Part shown: positions 9,274 to 18,173 of the stretch, in pieces | How positions within the stretch are numbered: position 1 is the first letter of the stretch | How the letters are laid out: each line of letters opens with the position of its first letter | NCBI RefSeq assembly: GCF_003386795.1 | Contig: NZ_QTUC01000001.1 | Span: 2,542,001-2,606,000 of the forward strand | Length of the DNA: 64,000 bases | From: Thermasporomyces composti | GTDB lineage: Bacteria; Actinomycetota; Actinomycetes; Propionibacteriales; Actinopolymorphaceae | Direction of reading: 5' to 3' | Notes under the pieces: model-generated | The model's database searches: none | Told to the model about the DNA's origin: nothing | The model's input: the letters and a program-made list of their open reading frames with translations, nothing else | Made by a program: the position numbers and the translations under genes

Positions 9274-9359
9274 GGAGGATTCGCCTAGTTGGCCTAGGGC
9301 GCACGCTTGGAAAGCGTGTTGGGGGCAACCCCTCGCGGGTTCGAATCCCGCATCCTCCG
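9274..9359 (+). tRNA. tRNA-Ser (GGA)
   Basis: 86-nt class II tRNA. Acceptor GGAGGAT pairs with ATCCTCC and the discriminator is G at 9359. The anticodon loop TTGGAAA gives GGA, for serine codons UCC/UCU. The long variable arm and GCGGG-TTCGAAT-CCCGC T-arm are clear. Confidence 0.95.
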
Positions 9360-9473
9360 CCGATGATCGCGAACGCCGGGCCTGGTCGGTCCGGCGTTCG
9401 TCCGTTGTGGCTCCGAGCGGTGGGCGTCGCCACCGGGTCGCCGGTGGGGCGCGCCTCGCGTAGACTTCCCTTC

Positions 9474-9562
9474 GGCTCCCCGCGCGGCGGCATCCTGCCC
9501 AACCCCCCCAGGGCCGGAAGGCAGCAAGGGTAAGCAGGCTCTGTCGGGTGCGCGGGGAGTCC
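9474..9562 (+). ncRNA. ffs: Bacterial small SRP RNA (4.5S type)
   Basis: RNA core of the signal recognition particle that binds Ffh. The ends GGCTCCCCGCGC and GCGCGGGGAGTCC pair. The apical part contains the conserved GGCCGGAAGGCAGCAAGGGTA segment (9512-9532 region) with its GGAA tetraloop and asymmetric loop. It lies between tRNA-Ser and dnaX, a common actinobacterial position. Confidence 0.93.
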
Positions 9563-9684
9563 TCTTGTCTCGGGGGAATCACCGCAAAGGCCCGTCTCCT
9601 CGACCGAGCGAGTGGTGCGGACGGCCGCGGTGGACACCCCGACATGCCTCACCCGTGCAGTGCCGGTCCGTCGGATGAGCGGGC

Positions 9685-9690
9685 TAGGGT
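9685..9690 (+). promoter_or_regulatory. -10 element (TAGGGT) for leaderless dnaX transcript
   Basis: TAGGGT ends 8 bases before the GTG at 9699 and no ribosome-binding site is present. Confidence 0.45.
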
Positions 9691-9698
9691 TCGGAATC

Positions 9699-12080
9699 GT
9701 GGACGCGCCGCTCGCCCTGTATCGCCGCTACCGTCCGGAGACCTTCGCCGAGGTGATCGGCCAGGCTCACGTCACGGAGCCGCTGCAGCAGGCGCTGCGC
9801 AACAACCGCGTGCACCATGCCTATCTCTTCTCGGGCCCGCGCGGATGTGGCAAGACCACGAGCGCTCGCATCCTCGCCCGGTGCCTCAACTGCGAGAAGG
9901 GCCCGACGCCGGATCCCTGCGGCAGCTGTCAGAGCTGCCGCGACCTGGCCCGGGGCGGCCCGGGCAGCATCGACGTCATCGAGATCGACGCGGCGAGCCA
10001 TGGCGGCGTCGACGACGCCCGTGACTTGCGCGAACGCGCGTTCTTCGCTCCGGTCGCGGCCCGCTACAAGATCTACATCGTCGACGAGGCGCACATGGTG
10101 ACCACGCAGGGCTTCAACGCCCTGCTCAAGCTCGTCGAGGAGCCGCCGGAGCACCTGAAGTTCATCTTCGCCACGACCGAGCCCGACAAGGTCATCGGGA
10201 CGATCCGGTCACGCACCCACCACTACCCGTTCCGGCTAGTGCCGCCCAAGCTGTTGCAGGAGTACCTCGCGCGGCTGTGCGAGCAGGAGGGGGTCCGGGT
10301 CGATCCCGCCGTGCTGCCCCTCGTCGTCCGCGCGGGGGGCGGGTCCGTCCGTGACACTCTGTCGGTGCTCGACCAGCTCATCGGCGGGGCTGGCGAGGAC
10401 GGTGTGACGTACAGCCGGGCGGTCGCGCTCCTCGGCTACACCCACGACTCCCTGCTCGACGAGGTCGTCGACGCCTTGGCCGCCCACGACGCCGCTGGCG
10501 TCTTCGCGGTCGTGGAGAAGGTGATCAACTCCGGCCAGGACCCGCGCCGGTTCGCCGAGGACCTGCTGCGTCGTCTGCGTGATCTGTTGATCGTCTCCGC
10601 TGTTCCCGACGCGGTGAGCCGCGGCCTGCTCGACGTCCCCGCCGACCAGGGCGAGCGGCTCGCCGCGCAGGCGGCACGGTTCGGCACGGCGGAGCTCACC
10701 CGGGCGGCGGAGGTCGTCAACGCCGGTTTGACCGAGATGCGCGGCGCCACCGCACCGCGTCTGCACCTCGAGCTCATCTGCGCTCGCGTCCTGCTCCCAG
10801 CCTCCGACGACTCCACGCGCGGCCTGTCCGCGCGACTCGACCGGATCGAGCGTCGGCTCAACGCGTTCGGACGCGCGGGAGAGGTGCCCGAGACCTTCGC
10901 GGCCTCACCGGTGGATTCGACCGAGCAGGTGGGCCCGAGCGAGCCGGGTCACGTCGCGGCTGGCTCCCCGTCGCGGGCGACAGGGGGCGAAGGCTCCGCC
11001 GCGAGCGCGGTCGCCCCGGCCCCGGGCACGGCGGGACCAGCGCGTTCCGAGGAGGAGAGCGGTCCCCAGGACGCTGGTTGGCCGGATGCCCGCGTGACAT
11101 CGCCACCGGCTCAGGGCGAGAGGGCGGCTGAGCCCGCTCCTGTGACCGCGGCCGCGTCCGCGGGCGCTCCGGCTCCAGACGAGCCCGCGTCCGCCGGGCC
11201 GCGTTACACCCTCGCCGACGTCCGGCGGATGTGGCCTCACGTCCTCGAAGAGGTGAAGCACGCTCGGCGTTTCACGTGGGTGATGCTGAGCCAGAACGCC
11301 CAGGTCACCGCGCTCCATGACGACACCCTGACGGTCGCGCTGGTGAACGCCGGCGCACGCGACTCCTTCGTCCGGAGCGGTAGCGACGAGGTCCTCCGCA
11401 AGGCGCTCCAGAGGGTGCTTCACGTCGACTGGCGGATCGAGGCGGTCATCGATCCGTCCACCGGCACCACGGGCGGAGGCGGCCGACCTGGTGGCGGTGG
11501 TCCGGGAGGGTCCGGACGTCCGGACGGGACGGGCGGCTCGAGCGGGCGTTGGCCTGGCGGAGGGCGGGGCAGCGACACGGACCCGGGCGCGCCGCCCGCC
11601 ACGGATCGTCGTGGGCCTGGGCGACCCGGTGACGCGTCGTCCGCTGAGGTGCCGAACGGCCACCAGGGGTCGCCGGGTGACGCGTGGAACGGCCCTGGAC
11701 CGAACAGCGGAGGCCGTGCGACATCCGTGGGTGCCGCGAGAACGTCGGCGGAGACGACTGGTGGCCCGGCCGACTGGCCCTCGGTGGGGCGCCCGGCGGG
11801 CGGCACGGATGGAGGGGCCAGCGAGGATCCTGGCCCGGGCGGCTCTGAGCCGAACGGTCTCGAGACGAACGGCCGAGGTGGCGGGCAGGCGCGTCCCGCG
11901 CGCGGAGTGACGTCCTCGACACCGGCGCCCGCGAGCTCCTCGGCGTCCTTCCAGCATGACCCGGACAGCGAGGTCGACCCCGAGACCGATGCCGCGCTGA
12001 CCGACTCGCCTCTGTCGTATAGCGAGCTGCTGCGGCGCGAGCTTGGCGCGGAGCTGATCGAGGAACGCGTCGGCGAGTGA
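9699..12080 (+). CDS. dnaX: DNA polymerase III subunit gamma/tau
   Basis: Clamp-loader ATPase of the replicase. The AAA+ part holds Walker A GPRGCGKTTSARIL, the four-cysteine zinc module CLNCEKGPTPDPCGSCQSC, Walker B IYIVDEAHM and the SRC-type sensor region. The C-terminal third has a tau-like domain (about residues 490-590) and then a long Gly/Pro-rich low-complexity tail. GTG at 9699 gives MDAPLALYRRYRPETFAEV, matching the family N-terminus, and has a TAGGGT box at leaderless spacing. Total 793 aa. Confidence 0.93.
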   Translation: MDAPLALYRRYRPETFAEVIGQAHVTEPLQQALRNNRVHHAYLFSGPRGCGKTTSARILARCLNCEKGPTPDPCGSCQSCRDLARGGPGSIDVIEIDAASHGGVDDARDLRERAFFAPVAARYKIYIVDEAHMVTTQGFNALLKLVEEPPEHLKFIFATTEPDKVIGTIRSRTHHYPFRLVPPKLLQEYLARLCEQEGVRVDPAVLPLVVRAGGGSVRDTLSVLDQLIGGAGEDGVTYSRAVALLGYTHDSLLDEVVDALAAHDAAGVFAVVEKVINSGQDPRRFAEDLLRRLRDLLIVSAVPDAVSRGLLDVPADQGERLAAQAARFGTAELTRAAEVVNAGLTEMRGATAPRLHLELICARVLLPASDDSTRGLSARLDRIERRLNAFGRAGEVPETFAASPVDSTEQVGPSEPGHVAAGSPSRATGGEGSAASAVAPAPGTAGPARSEEESGPQDAGWPDARVTSPPAQGERAAEPAPVTAAASAGAPAPDEPASAGPRYTLADVRRMWPHVLEEVKHARRFTWVMLSQNAQVTALHDDTLTVALVNAGARDSFVRSGSDEVLRKALQRVLHVDWRIEAVIDPSTGTTGGGGRPGGGGPGGSGRPDGTGGSSGRWPGGGRGSDTDPGAPPATDRRGPGRPGDASSAEVPNGHQGSPGDAWNGPGPNSGGRATSVGAARTSAETTGGPADWPSVGRPAGGTDGGASEDPGPGGSEPNGLETNGRGGGQARPARGVTSSTPAPASSSASFQHDPDSEVDPETDAALTDSPLSYSELLRRELGAELIEERVGE

Positions 12081-12223
12081 GTGTCAAGCGCCTCGGACGG
12101 ACGTGAGGCCTGCGGGAGCTGTGTCCACTGTCGCTTGGACGTTGCGGGCGAAGGGGCGCTCAAAGGTCGTGCGCGAGGACCCTGCGACCGTCCCACGAGA
12201 CGGGGCCGTGTCGGCAGGCGGAC

Positions 12224-12238
12224 AATTCGTCCCGAATT
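12224..12238. promoter_or_regulatory. 15-bp inverted repeat upstream of MFS gene
   Basis: AATTCG-TCC-CGAATT is a perfect 6-3-6 palindrome in an AT-richer patch 71 bases before the GTG of the MFS exporter. AATTGG recurs 17 bases further on. It could be a repressor operator; no adjacent regulator gene is present. Confidence 0.4.
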
Positions 12239-12309
12239 GGTCCGATCATCTGACTAATTGGGGACGCCCGCCCCATGCGGGTCTTCCGGGTATGAGACGA
12301 TGAGAACCC

Positions 12310-14034
12310 GTGCGGAGACCTTCGAACCCCTTTGCAGGAATGCCTCGTGAGGTTCCGGTCCTCGCGGCGATCGCTTTCGCGGTATCCATCGGGTTCGGAG
12401 TCGTCGCTCCAGCGATCCCCGTTTTCGCCGCCGAGTTCGGCGTGGGTAAGACCGCAGCGGCCGCGGTGATCTCGGCGTTCGCCTTCATGCGGTTCGTGTC
12501 CGCGTTCGGCGGTGGGCGCTTGGTGGATCGCTTCGGTGAGCGCAGCGTCCTCTCGGCCGGGATGTTCTTCGTCGCGGGATCGTCGATCCTGGCCGGGTTG
12601 TCGCAGAACTACCCGCAGCTGCTCGTCCTGCGTGGCATCGGCGGCATCGGGAGCGCGATGTTCACCGTGTCCGCCGTGTCCTTGCTGTTCCGCGTCAGTG
12701 ACCCAGCGCATCGCGGGCGGGCGAACGGCTTGTTCCAAGGCGGGTTTCTCCTCGGTGGACTCGCGGGACCCGTCCTCGGCGGTGTCCTGACCGAGATCTC
12801 CGCACGGTTGTCGTTCTTCGTGTACGGCGCCGCGCTGGCCGCCGCTGGCCTCATCGGCATGCTGTTCCTCTCCCGCGCGACCGTGCACCCGCGGCGTGAC
12901 CGTCGTCCCCGCGCGGAGGACGACGACCGCCACACCACGTTGGGCGAGGCGGTCCGCCATAGGGCGTTCCAAGCGGCTCTGGTCACGAACTTCGGGACCG
13001 GTTGGGCGCTGTTCGGTGTCCGGGCGAGCCTGGTGCCGCTGTTCGTGACGGAGGCAATGAGGGTCGGTCCGATTTGGACCGGCATCGGTTTCCTGGTGGG
13101 GTCGGCGGTCCAGAGCCTCGTGCTCATGCCGACGGGGCGCTTCGTCGACACGGTGGGTCGTCGCCCGTCGATGATCATCGGTGGGCTGGTGTCGTTGGTC
13201 GCGGCGGTTCTCCTCGCGGTGTCGCCGTCGGTGCCGGTGTACCTGCTGTCGATGGCGCTGTTCGGCATTGGCGGGGCCCACCTCGGTGTGGCTCCCGGGG
13301 CGGTCGTGGCCGATGTCGTGCGCGGCCGGGGCGGCCAGGTCGTAGCCACGTTCCAGATGGCGGCGGATTTCGGGTCGATCGTCGGACCGCTGGTCGCCGG
13401 GTACCTGGCGGACCAGCTGTCCTACGGCGCGGCCTTCGGGGCGACCGCGGGGATTCTCCTGCTCGGACCGCTCCTCGCCCTCTGGATGCCCGAGACACGT
13501 TGGTCGGGTGCCTTGGCCAAGGGGACGGCCGGCGCTGGCGGCTCGGCGTCGACGGCGGTGTCGGATGGCGCGGAGTCGGACGGGCAGGTGGCAGGCGCCT
13601 CTGCGTCGGACCGCCCCGCGTCCGACGACACGGTGTCAGGACACGGCGCAGGCCCAGCAACCACCGTGTGGGGACGCACAGCGTCAGGACGCACCGTGCC
13701 TGGCAGCGCGCCGCACAGCGGGGTGTCCGACGGTCCAAGGTCAGGCGGCGGCCTGTTCCATCGAACGGCCCCGCGGGGCGGCGTGGTCTCCCACGGTGGG
13801 GCCTCGCCGTCGGAGCCTGGGGTGGGCGGGGCCGACCCTCGAAGCCTTCCCCGGCGGGCCAGATCTGTCTTCCGGCGGTCCCGGGGCGAGCTCAACACGC
13901 ACGGGCGTGGGTCGTGGCCGTGGTCGTACGGCACCGGCAGACGGCGTGGTCGGCGGGGTGGCGCTTCCTCGATCTACCGACCGCCGAGCACATCGCAGAG
14001 CACGTCCGAGCACGACACCTGCCCAGGCCCGTGA
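12310..14034 (+). CDS. MFS transporter with unusual ~175-residue C-terminal tail
   Basis: Major facilitator superfamily permease, probably a proton-driven drug or metabolite exporter of the 12-TM type; substrate unknown. The motif A region GGRLVDRFGERSV follows TM2, and hydrophobic segments continue to about residue 395 (LLGPLLALWMPETR). From about residue 400 the chain turns into Ser/Gly/Thr/Arg-rich low complexity with no membrane segment, up to residue 574. The start GTG gives MRRPSNPFAGMPREV, the usual start for close relatives. It ends against a strong bidirectional hairpin. Confidence 0.8.
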   Translation: MRRPSNPFAGMPREVPVLAAIAFAVSIGFGVVAPAIPVFAAEFGVGKTAAAAVISAFAFMRFVSAFGGGRLVDRFGERSVLSAGMFFVAGSSILAGLSQNYPQLLVLRGIGGIGSAMFTVSAVSLLFRVSDPAHRGRANGLFQGGFLLGGLAGPVLGGVLTEISARLSFFVYGAALAAAGLIGMLFLSRATVHPRRDRRPRAEDDDRHTTLGEAVRHRAFQAALVTNFGTGWALFGVRASLVPLFVTEAMRVGPIWTGIGFLVGSAVQSLVLMPTGRFVDTVGRRPSMIIGGLVSLVAAVLLAVSPSVPVYLLSMALFGIGGAHLGVAPGAVVADVVRGRGGQVVATFQMAADFGSIVGPLVAGYLADQLSYGAAFGATAGILLLGPLLALWMPETRWSGALAKGTAGAGGSASTAVSDGAESDGQVAGASASDRPASDDTVSGHGAGPATTVWGRTASGRTVPGSAPHSGVSDGPRSGGGLFHRTAPRGGVVSHGGASPSEPGVGGADPRSLPRRARSVFRRSRGELNTHGRGSWPWSYGTGRRRGRRGGASSIYRPPSTSQSTSEHDTCPGP

Positions 14035-14043
14035 GGCGGCCGG

Positions 14044-14080
14044 CCTCGGCCCGAGCGAACGCGGCCAGCTCGGGCCGAGG
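14044..14080. terminator. Strong hairpin between convergent genes
   Basis: CCTCGGCCCGAGC pairs with GCTCGGGCCGAGG, a 13-bp perfect stem with an 11-base loop. It lies between the convergent MFS gene and the membrane-protein gene and can serve both; no T-run follows. Confidence 0.6.
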
Positions 14081-14128
14081 TGAGAAGGGATCCACCAGCG
14101 CGACGGGAGGCGCGTCACCGCCGGAGCG

Positions 14129-14851
14129 TCAACCACGCATGGGGCGGATGCTTCGCGCGGTCCGCATGAGCTGCCCCTCGGTGAACCGTTCCCCGTCGAC
14201 GTGCACACGCACCGCGACCCCCGGCTCGGCCAACCAGAACGTTTCGACGTCGTTGTGGTAGCCGGGCCGCCCGAGGTGTCTGAAGGGTCGCAGGCCCCAC
14301 TGCTCGGCGTCACGCTCGAGGTACTCGGCGAGGTAGTCGCGGACCGCGTCGATGTCCCGGAGGCGCTCACCTCGCAGCACCGCCACGGTCAGGTCGACTC
14401 GGTAGGCGCCGTTGGTGTCAGGGCCCGTCTCCCACACTCTGCTTCGGTGGGCGACGTCCTCCCACTCGTAGGAGAAGTCCGTCACGAGCGAGCCGACTCC
14501 CCGCGGCACCCAGCCGACCACGAACCCGTCCAGCTCGTCACTGGCGTCACACAGCGCCGTCACCGGTGGGCTCCATGCCCGCGGTGCTGACGGGTCAGCG
14601 GGCGGTTCCGCGACGGCCTGGGTGCTCAGTGCCACCACGCACGCTCCCGCACCCACCACGAGCGGAATCGTGGCGGACCAGCGACGTCGCCGTCGCGGCC
14701 TGGAGCCGCTGACGCCCGTGGTCGAGTCCGGCATGGCGGGGAGGCCCGGCTCGTCCGAAGGGCTGAGCGGTGCGCCGGGCGGTGTGGGATCGGGCACCGT
14801 GGGTGGGTGGAACACCGTGGCGGTAGACGAGACAGCCCGCGCGACGGACAT
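14129..14851 (-). CDS. Unknown membrane-anchored protein, 240 aa
   Basis: Function not recognised. A Pro-rich cytoplasmic N-terminus (about 1-55) is followed by basic residues, one membrane segment at about 60-80 ([20 protein letters not shown]) and an extracytoplasmic domain of about 155 residues with no catalytic motif I know. The ATG at 14851 is chosen over an upstream GTG because GGAGG sits 6 bases before it. It diverges from ybaB. Confidence 0.7.
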   Translation of the reverse strand: MSVARAVSSTATVFHPPTVPDPTPPGAPLSPSDEPGLPAMPDSTTGVSGSRPRRRRRWSATIPLVVGAGACVVALSTQAVAEPPADPSAPRAWSPPVTALCDASDELDGFVVGWVPRGVGSLVTDFSYEWEDVAHRSRVWETGPDTNGAYRVDLTVAVLRGERLRDIDAVRDYLAEYLERDAEQWGLRPFRHLGRPGYHNDVETFWLAEPGVAVRVHVDGERFTEGQLMRTARSIRPMRG

Positions 14852-15194
14852 GGAAACCTCCACAGGGTCGAGAGACCGGGGCGAGGGACCGGGGTCGAGA
14901 GAAGTGAGGAAGCGTCGACCTGCTCACCTGACGTCGAACGGAGCATGTGTGTCGACGTCGCTTCATCGTCGGCCGCGGCGCCGGGGTGGCGGGTGGCGCC
15001 AGGGCCAGGTTGGGGAGGACAACGCCGCTCGTCGTGGTTGTGGACAACCACCGCAGCGACCGGGGCCCTCTCGATCTCGGGGGGCGCCGCGTCGTAGGCT
15101 CCCACGTCATAGGCTCGTCGTACGGCTGGCAAGCCGCCCGCACCATCGCCCGTATCACGCGCGACAGGCCGGGCCGAGACGTAGGGAGATGACG
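14852..15194. other. Intergenic region between divergent genes (~340 bp)
   Basis: No convincing gene. It contains a perfect 18-bp palindrome with a DnaA-box match (15034-15051) and two TAGGCT hexamers in a short direct repeat (15095-15100 and 15110-15115) that could be -10 elements for ybaB-recR. The long plus-strand frame running through it into ybaB has no family similarity before residue MFPGG. Confidence 0.5.
15034..15051. promoter_or_regulatory. 18-bp palindrome containing a DnaA-box match
   Basis: GTGGTTGT-GG-ACAACCAC is perfectly symmetric. Its centre (15039-15047) reads TGTGGACAA, the complement of TTGTCCACA, the DnaA box favoured in high-GC actinomycetes. Only one such box is visible here. 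Confidence 0.45.
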
Positions 15195-15539
15195 GTGTTC
15201 CCTGGCGGTATGCCCGACATGCAACAGCTCTTGCAGCAGGCTCAGCGAATGCAGCAGGACCTCATGGCCGCGCAGGAGGAGCTAGCGCAGGCCGAGGTCA
15301 AGGGCACCGCGGGCGGTGGTCTCGTGACCGCGACCGTCAACGGTGTCGGCGAGCTGCAAGGGCTGGAGATCAAGCCCGAGGCCTGCGACCCCGACGACAC
15401 GGAGACACTCGCCGACCTCGTGGTCGCTGCCGTGCGCGACGCCACGACCAACGCGCGGGCGCTCGCGGCGCAGAAGCTTGGTCCGCTCGCGCAGGCCCTG
15501 GGCGGGCTGCCGGGCATGCCCGGACTTCCCGGCACCTGA
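15195..15539 (+). CDS. YbaB/EbfC nucleoid-associated protein, 114 aa
   Basis: Small DNA-binding protein, usually a dimer, encoded with recR in most bacteria. The sequence [20 protein letters not shown] starts a coiled helix, followed by [22 protein letters not shown] and [16 protein letters not shown], all typical. GTG at 15195 is chosen because AGGGAG (15183-15188) is 6 bases upstream and families start MFPGG; the ATG two codons earlier abuts the RBS. It lies 30 bases before recR. Confidence 0.9.
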   Translation: MFPGGMPDMQQLLQQAQRMQQDLMAAQEELAQAEVKGTAGGGLVTATVNGVGELQGLEIKPEACDPDDTETLADLVVAAVRDATTNARALAAQKLGPLAQALGGLPGMPGLPGT

Positions 15540-15569
15540 GCGGTCGCACGGGAAGAAGCGGAGGGCATC

Positions 15570-16169
15570 GTGTACGAGGGCGTCGTCCAGGACCTCATCG
15601 ACGAACTCGGGCGCCTGCCCGGCATCGGTCCGAAGGGTGCGCAACGGATCGCGTTCCACCTCGTGGCCGCCGACGCCGCCGACGTCCGTCGCCTCGCGGA
15701 GGTGCTCCTCCAGGTCAAGGAGAAGATCCGGTTCTGCGAGGTGTGCGGCAACGTCGCGGAAGAGGAGCAGTGTCGCATCTGCCGTGACCCCCGGCGGGAC
15801 CCCTCGGTGCTGTGCGTCGTCGAGGAGCCGAAAGATGTCGTCGCGATCGAACGCACTCGGGAGTACCGTGGCCGGTACCACGTCCTGGGGGGAGCGATCA
15901 GCCCGATTGACGGGGTAGGGCCCGACGATCTGCGGGTGCGCGAGCTGATGGAGCGCCTGGCCGACGGCGCCATTCAGGAGGTCATCCTCGCCACCGATCC
16001 GAACCTCGAGGGCGAGGCCACCGCGACCTATCTCGCCCGCATGCTCAACCCGCTGGGGGTGCGGGTCTCACGGCTGGCGAGCGGCCTGCCGGTCGGCGGT
16101 GACCTCGAGTACGCCGACGAGATCACCCTCGGGCGGGCGTTCGAAGGGAGGAGGCTGCTCGATGCCTGA
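15570..16169 (+). CDS. recR: Recombination mediator protein RecR
   Basis: Works with RecO/RecF to load RecA at gaps. Residues about 10-40 form the helix-hairpin-helix ([19 protein letters not shown]); the zinc finger is [18 protein letters not shown]; the Toprim domain begins [16 protein letters not shown] and includes [17 protein letters not shown]. Length 199 aa is standard. GTG start, with the GGAAGAAGCGGAGG stretch upstream. The stop overlaps the ATG of the next gene. Confidence 0.95.
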   Translation: MYEGVVQDLIDELGRLPGIGPKGAQRIAFHLVAADAADVRRLAEVLLQVKEKIRFCEVCGNVAEEEQCRICRDPRRDPSVLCVVEEPKDVVAIERTREYRGRYHVLGGAISPIDGVGPDDLRVRELMERLADGAIQEVILATDPNLEGEATATYLARMLNPLGVRVSRLASGLPVGGDLEYADEITLGRAFEGRRLLDA

Positions 16170-16869
16170 CCGCGGCGACCACGGGCGTCAGCGTGGCGAG
16201 CACACCGGGGTCCGCCGCGGTGACGAGGCGTCGGCCGGCGAGCGAGGCGCCGACGTGGGCGCCACGATGAGGGGGGTGGGCCACGTGCCGACGAGCGACG
16301 TCGAGGACTTCGCGCAGGAGATCGCCGACCAGATCGAAAGCTTCCTCATCGCCCTGCGGGAGATCGCGCGGGCGGAGGATTCCAAGACGGCCGTGCCGAT
16401 GCTGCTGCTCGAGGTGAGCCAGCTCATGCTGGCGGGGGGAAGGCTCGGCGCGATCACCGATGTCGTCCCAGCCGAGCGGTTCGAGCCCGACGCCGGGCCG
16501 GACCCGGACCTGGACGAGCTTCGGGAACGGCTGGGTTACCTGCTCGCCGACATCGACTACTACACCGAGGTCTTCGACCCGTACGCCGAGAAGCCGGAGC
16601 TGGTGCACGGCCGGATCTCGGACGACTTGGCGGGCATCGCGGCCGCGCTCGTCCACGGCCTGAAGCACCACCGGGCTGGGCGGATCGACGAGGCCCTGTG
16701 GTGGTGGCAGTTCTCGTACCTGTCCAGCTGGGGCGCGGACGCGGGCGCCGTCTTGCGGGCGCTGCACTCGGTGGTGGCGCACGCCCGACTCGACACGGCC
16801 ACCGACGACGACACGGTCGACGAGGCGGCGGCCGAGGCGTTGCTCGGCCAGCTGACGCGGCGGTCCTAG
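16162..16869 (+). CDS. DUF5063 domain protein
   Basis: Conserved actinobacterial protein of unknown function that commonly follows ybaB-recR. Core motifs are [53 protein letters not shown] and [18 protein letters not shown]. The ATG at 16162 overlaps the recR stop and suggests translational coupling. An alternative GTG at 16285, preceded by GAGGGGGG, removes a charged 41-residue N-terminus that family members lack, and may well be the true start. Confidence 0.8.
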   Translation: MPDRGDHGRQRGEHTGVRRGDEASAGERGADVGATMRGVGHVPTSDVEDFAQEIADQIESFLIALREIARAEDSKTAVPMLLLEVSQLMLAGGRLGAITDVVPAERFEPDAGPDPDLDELRERLGYLLADIDYYTEVFDPYAEKPELVHGRISDDLAGIAAALVHGLKHHRAGRIDEALWWWQFSYLSSWGADAGAVLRALHSVVAHARLDTATDDDTVDEAAAEALLGQLTRRS

Positions 16870-17055
16870 CTCTGTGCCGGTAGCGGTCTGGCCGGCCCGC
16901 TCGTGAGGTGAGCGCTCACGGCAGTGCCCGACCCGGTGAGGCCGGCGCGGTGTCGGCGACCGGCCCTAGCGTTGCGCGGGTCGCACGGGCATCCGGTTGG
17001 CAAAGGCGGCTTCGCGACGGTGCGAGCGAGGGGGCGATCGGAGGAGTCGGAACGC

Positions 17056-17463
17056 ATGGCACGACCGTTGCGAGTCTCGAGCGTCAGCATCGGCGCGCCC
17101 AACCCGCGCGAGCTGGCTCGCTTCTACGAGCGGCTGCTCGGCTGGACGGTGACCGCCTTGGAGGGACCGGCACCGGGCGAGCCCGAGAACGCTGGCTGGG
17201 CGCAGCTGCGGCACCCGGAGGGCGGGCCCGGCTTGCAGACGCTGAACATCGAGTGGGAGAAGGAGTACACCCGTCCGACCTGGCCGAGCGTGCCCGGCAC
17301 GCAGCACATCACGGCCCACCTCGACATCCCGGTCGACGACCTCGACGCCGCGGTGGCGCGGGCGCTGGAGGCGGGAGCGACCCTGACCGAGAACCAACCC
17401 CAGGAGGACGTCCGCGTCCTGTTCGACCCGGTGGGCCACCCGTTCTGCCTCTTCCTGGGGTAG
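17056..17463 (+). CDS. VOC-family (glyoxalase/bleomycin-resistance fold) protein, 135 aa
   Basis: Small vicinal-oxygen-chelate protein; substrate unknown. It has the two beta-alpha-beta-beta-beta halves expected: SSVSIGAPNPRELARFYERLLGW at the N-terminus and HLDIPVDDLDAAVARALEAGA with a C-terminal LFDPVGHPFCLFL. GGAGGAG is 10 bases before the ATG, preferred over longer upstream frames. It stands alone and converges on gtrA. Confidence 0.85.
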   Translation: MARPLRVSSVSIGAPNPRELARFYERLLGWTVTALEGPAPGEPENAGWAQLRHPEGGPGLQTLNIEWEKEYTRPTWPSVPGTQHITAHLDIPVDDLDAAVARALEAGATLTENQPQEDVRVLFDPVGHPFCLFLG

Positions 17464-17550
17464 GGCTTCCTGGAGCAAGGCGACGAACTCTTCCTGGGGT
17501 ACGGCGACGAAGGCCGGCCGAGCGGTGTCGGGACCGGCCGTGGGCTCTCG

Positions 17551-18090
17551 TCAGTCGCTGAGGTCGAGCCGCGGCGCTCGGGCGGGGTCCGGCGCGGCGA
17601 CGACGGGCTCCACCGCGTCGGTGACCGCTGCAGCGGCTCCTTCCTTCGAGGGAGCCGAGTCGGGCGGGAGGAAGACCCACCGCCGGTACGCCCAGAACCG
17701 GAACAGCGATCCGAGGCCGAGACCCACGACGTTGGCGGAGACGTTGTACGCCACCGGGCCATCCAGGCGCAGCAGGTAGTGGGTGACGCCGACGGGCACG
17801 AGCGCGACGAGGAGGCCGACGGCGTTCAACCCGAAGTACAGGACGTACTCCTTGGCCAGGTGCTGGCGCGCGCGGTGTCGCCACGTCCAGAAGCGGTTGC
17901 CCAGGAAGGTGAGCGTTGCCGCGACGGTGACAGCGAGGGTCTTGGCGGTCAGCGGCCCCAGCCCGATGCCGAAGCGCAGGAGGTTGGACAAGGCGACGTC
18001 GACGATGGCGGCGAGCCCTCCGACCGTGCCGAACTTCACCAGTTCGGCGACGAGGTGCTCGACCTCCTGCCACACGCGCCGGACCTTCAT
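17551..18090 (-). CDS. GtrA-family membrane protein, 179 aa
   Basis: Four-TM protein of the GtrA family. In Mycobacterium, Rv3789 of this family sits beside dprE1-dprE2 and was implicated in arabinan synthesis, so a role with decaprenylphosphoryl-arabinose is suggested by context. Residues 18-45 (FGTVGGLAAIVDVALSNLL) and TLTFLGNRFWTWRHRAR carry the family pattern. The C-terminal 40 residues are an Ala/Pro-rich tail. The ATG has TAGCCT ending 7 bases upstream and no RBS, so it may have its own leaderless promoter as well as being the last gene after dprE2. Confidence 0.85.
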   Translation of the reverse strand: MKVRRVWQEVEHLVAELVKFGTVGGLAAIVDVALSNLLRFGIGLGPLTAKTLAVTVAATLTFLGNRFWTWRHRARQHLAKEYVLYFGLNAVGLLVALVPVGVTHYLLRLDGPVAYNVSANVVGLGLGSLFRFWAYRRWVFLPPDSAPSKEGAAAAVTDAVEPVVAAPDPARAPRLDLSD

Positions 18091-18097
18091 CAGCCGA

Positions 18098-18103
18098 AGG
18101 CTA
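18098..18103 (-). promoter_or_regulatory. -10 element (TAGCCT) for leaderless gtrA transcript
   Basis: Coding-strand TAGCCT ends 7 bases before the ATG at 18090 with no ribosome-binding site. Confidence 0.4.
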
Positions 18104-18173
18104 CCGGTGCCGACGGCGTGCGTCGTCGGCCTCTCCCCACCTGACGGTACCCGGCATCGAGGTCCCACCACCG

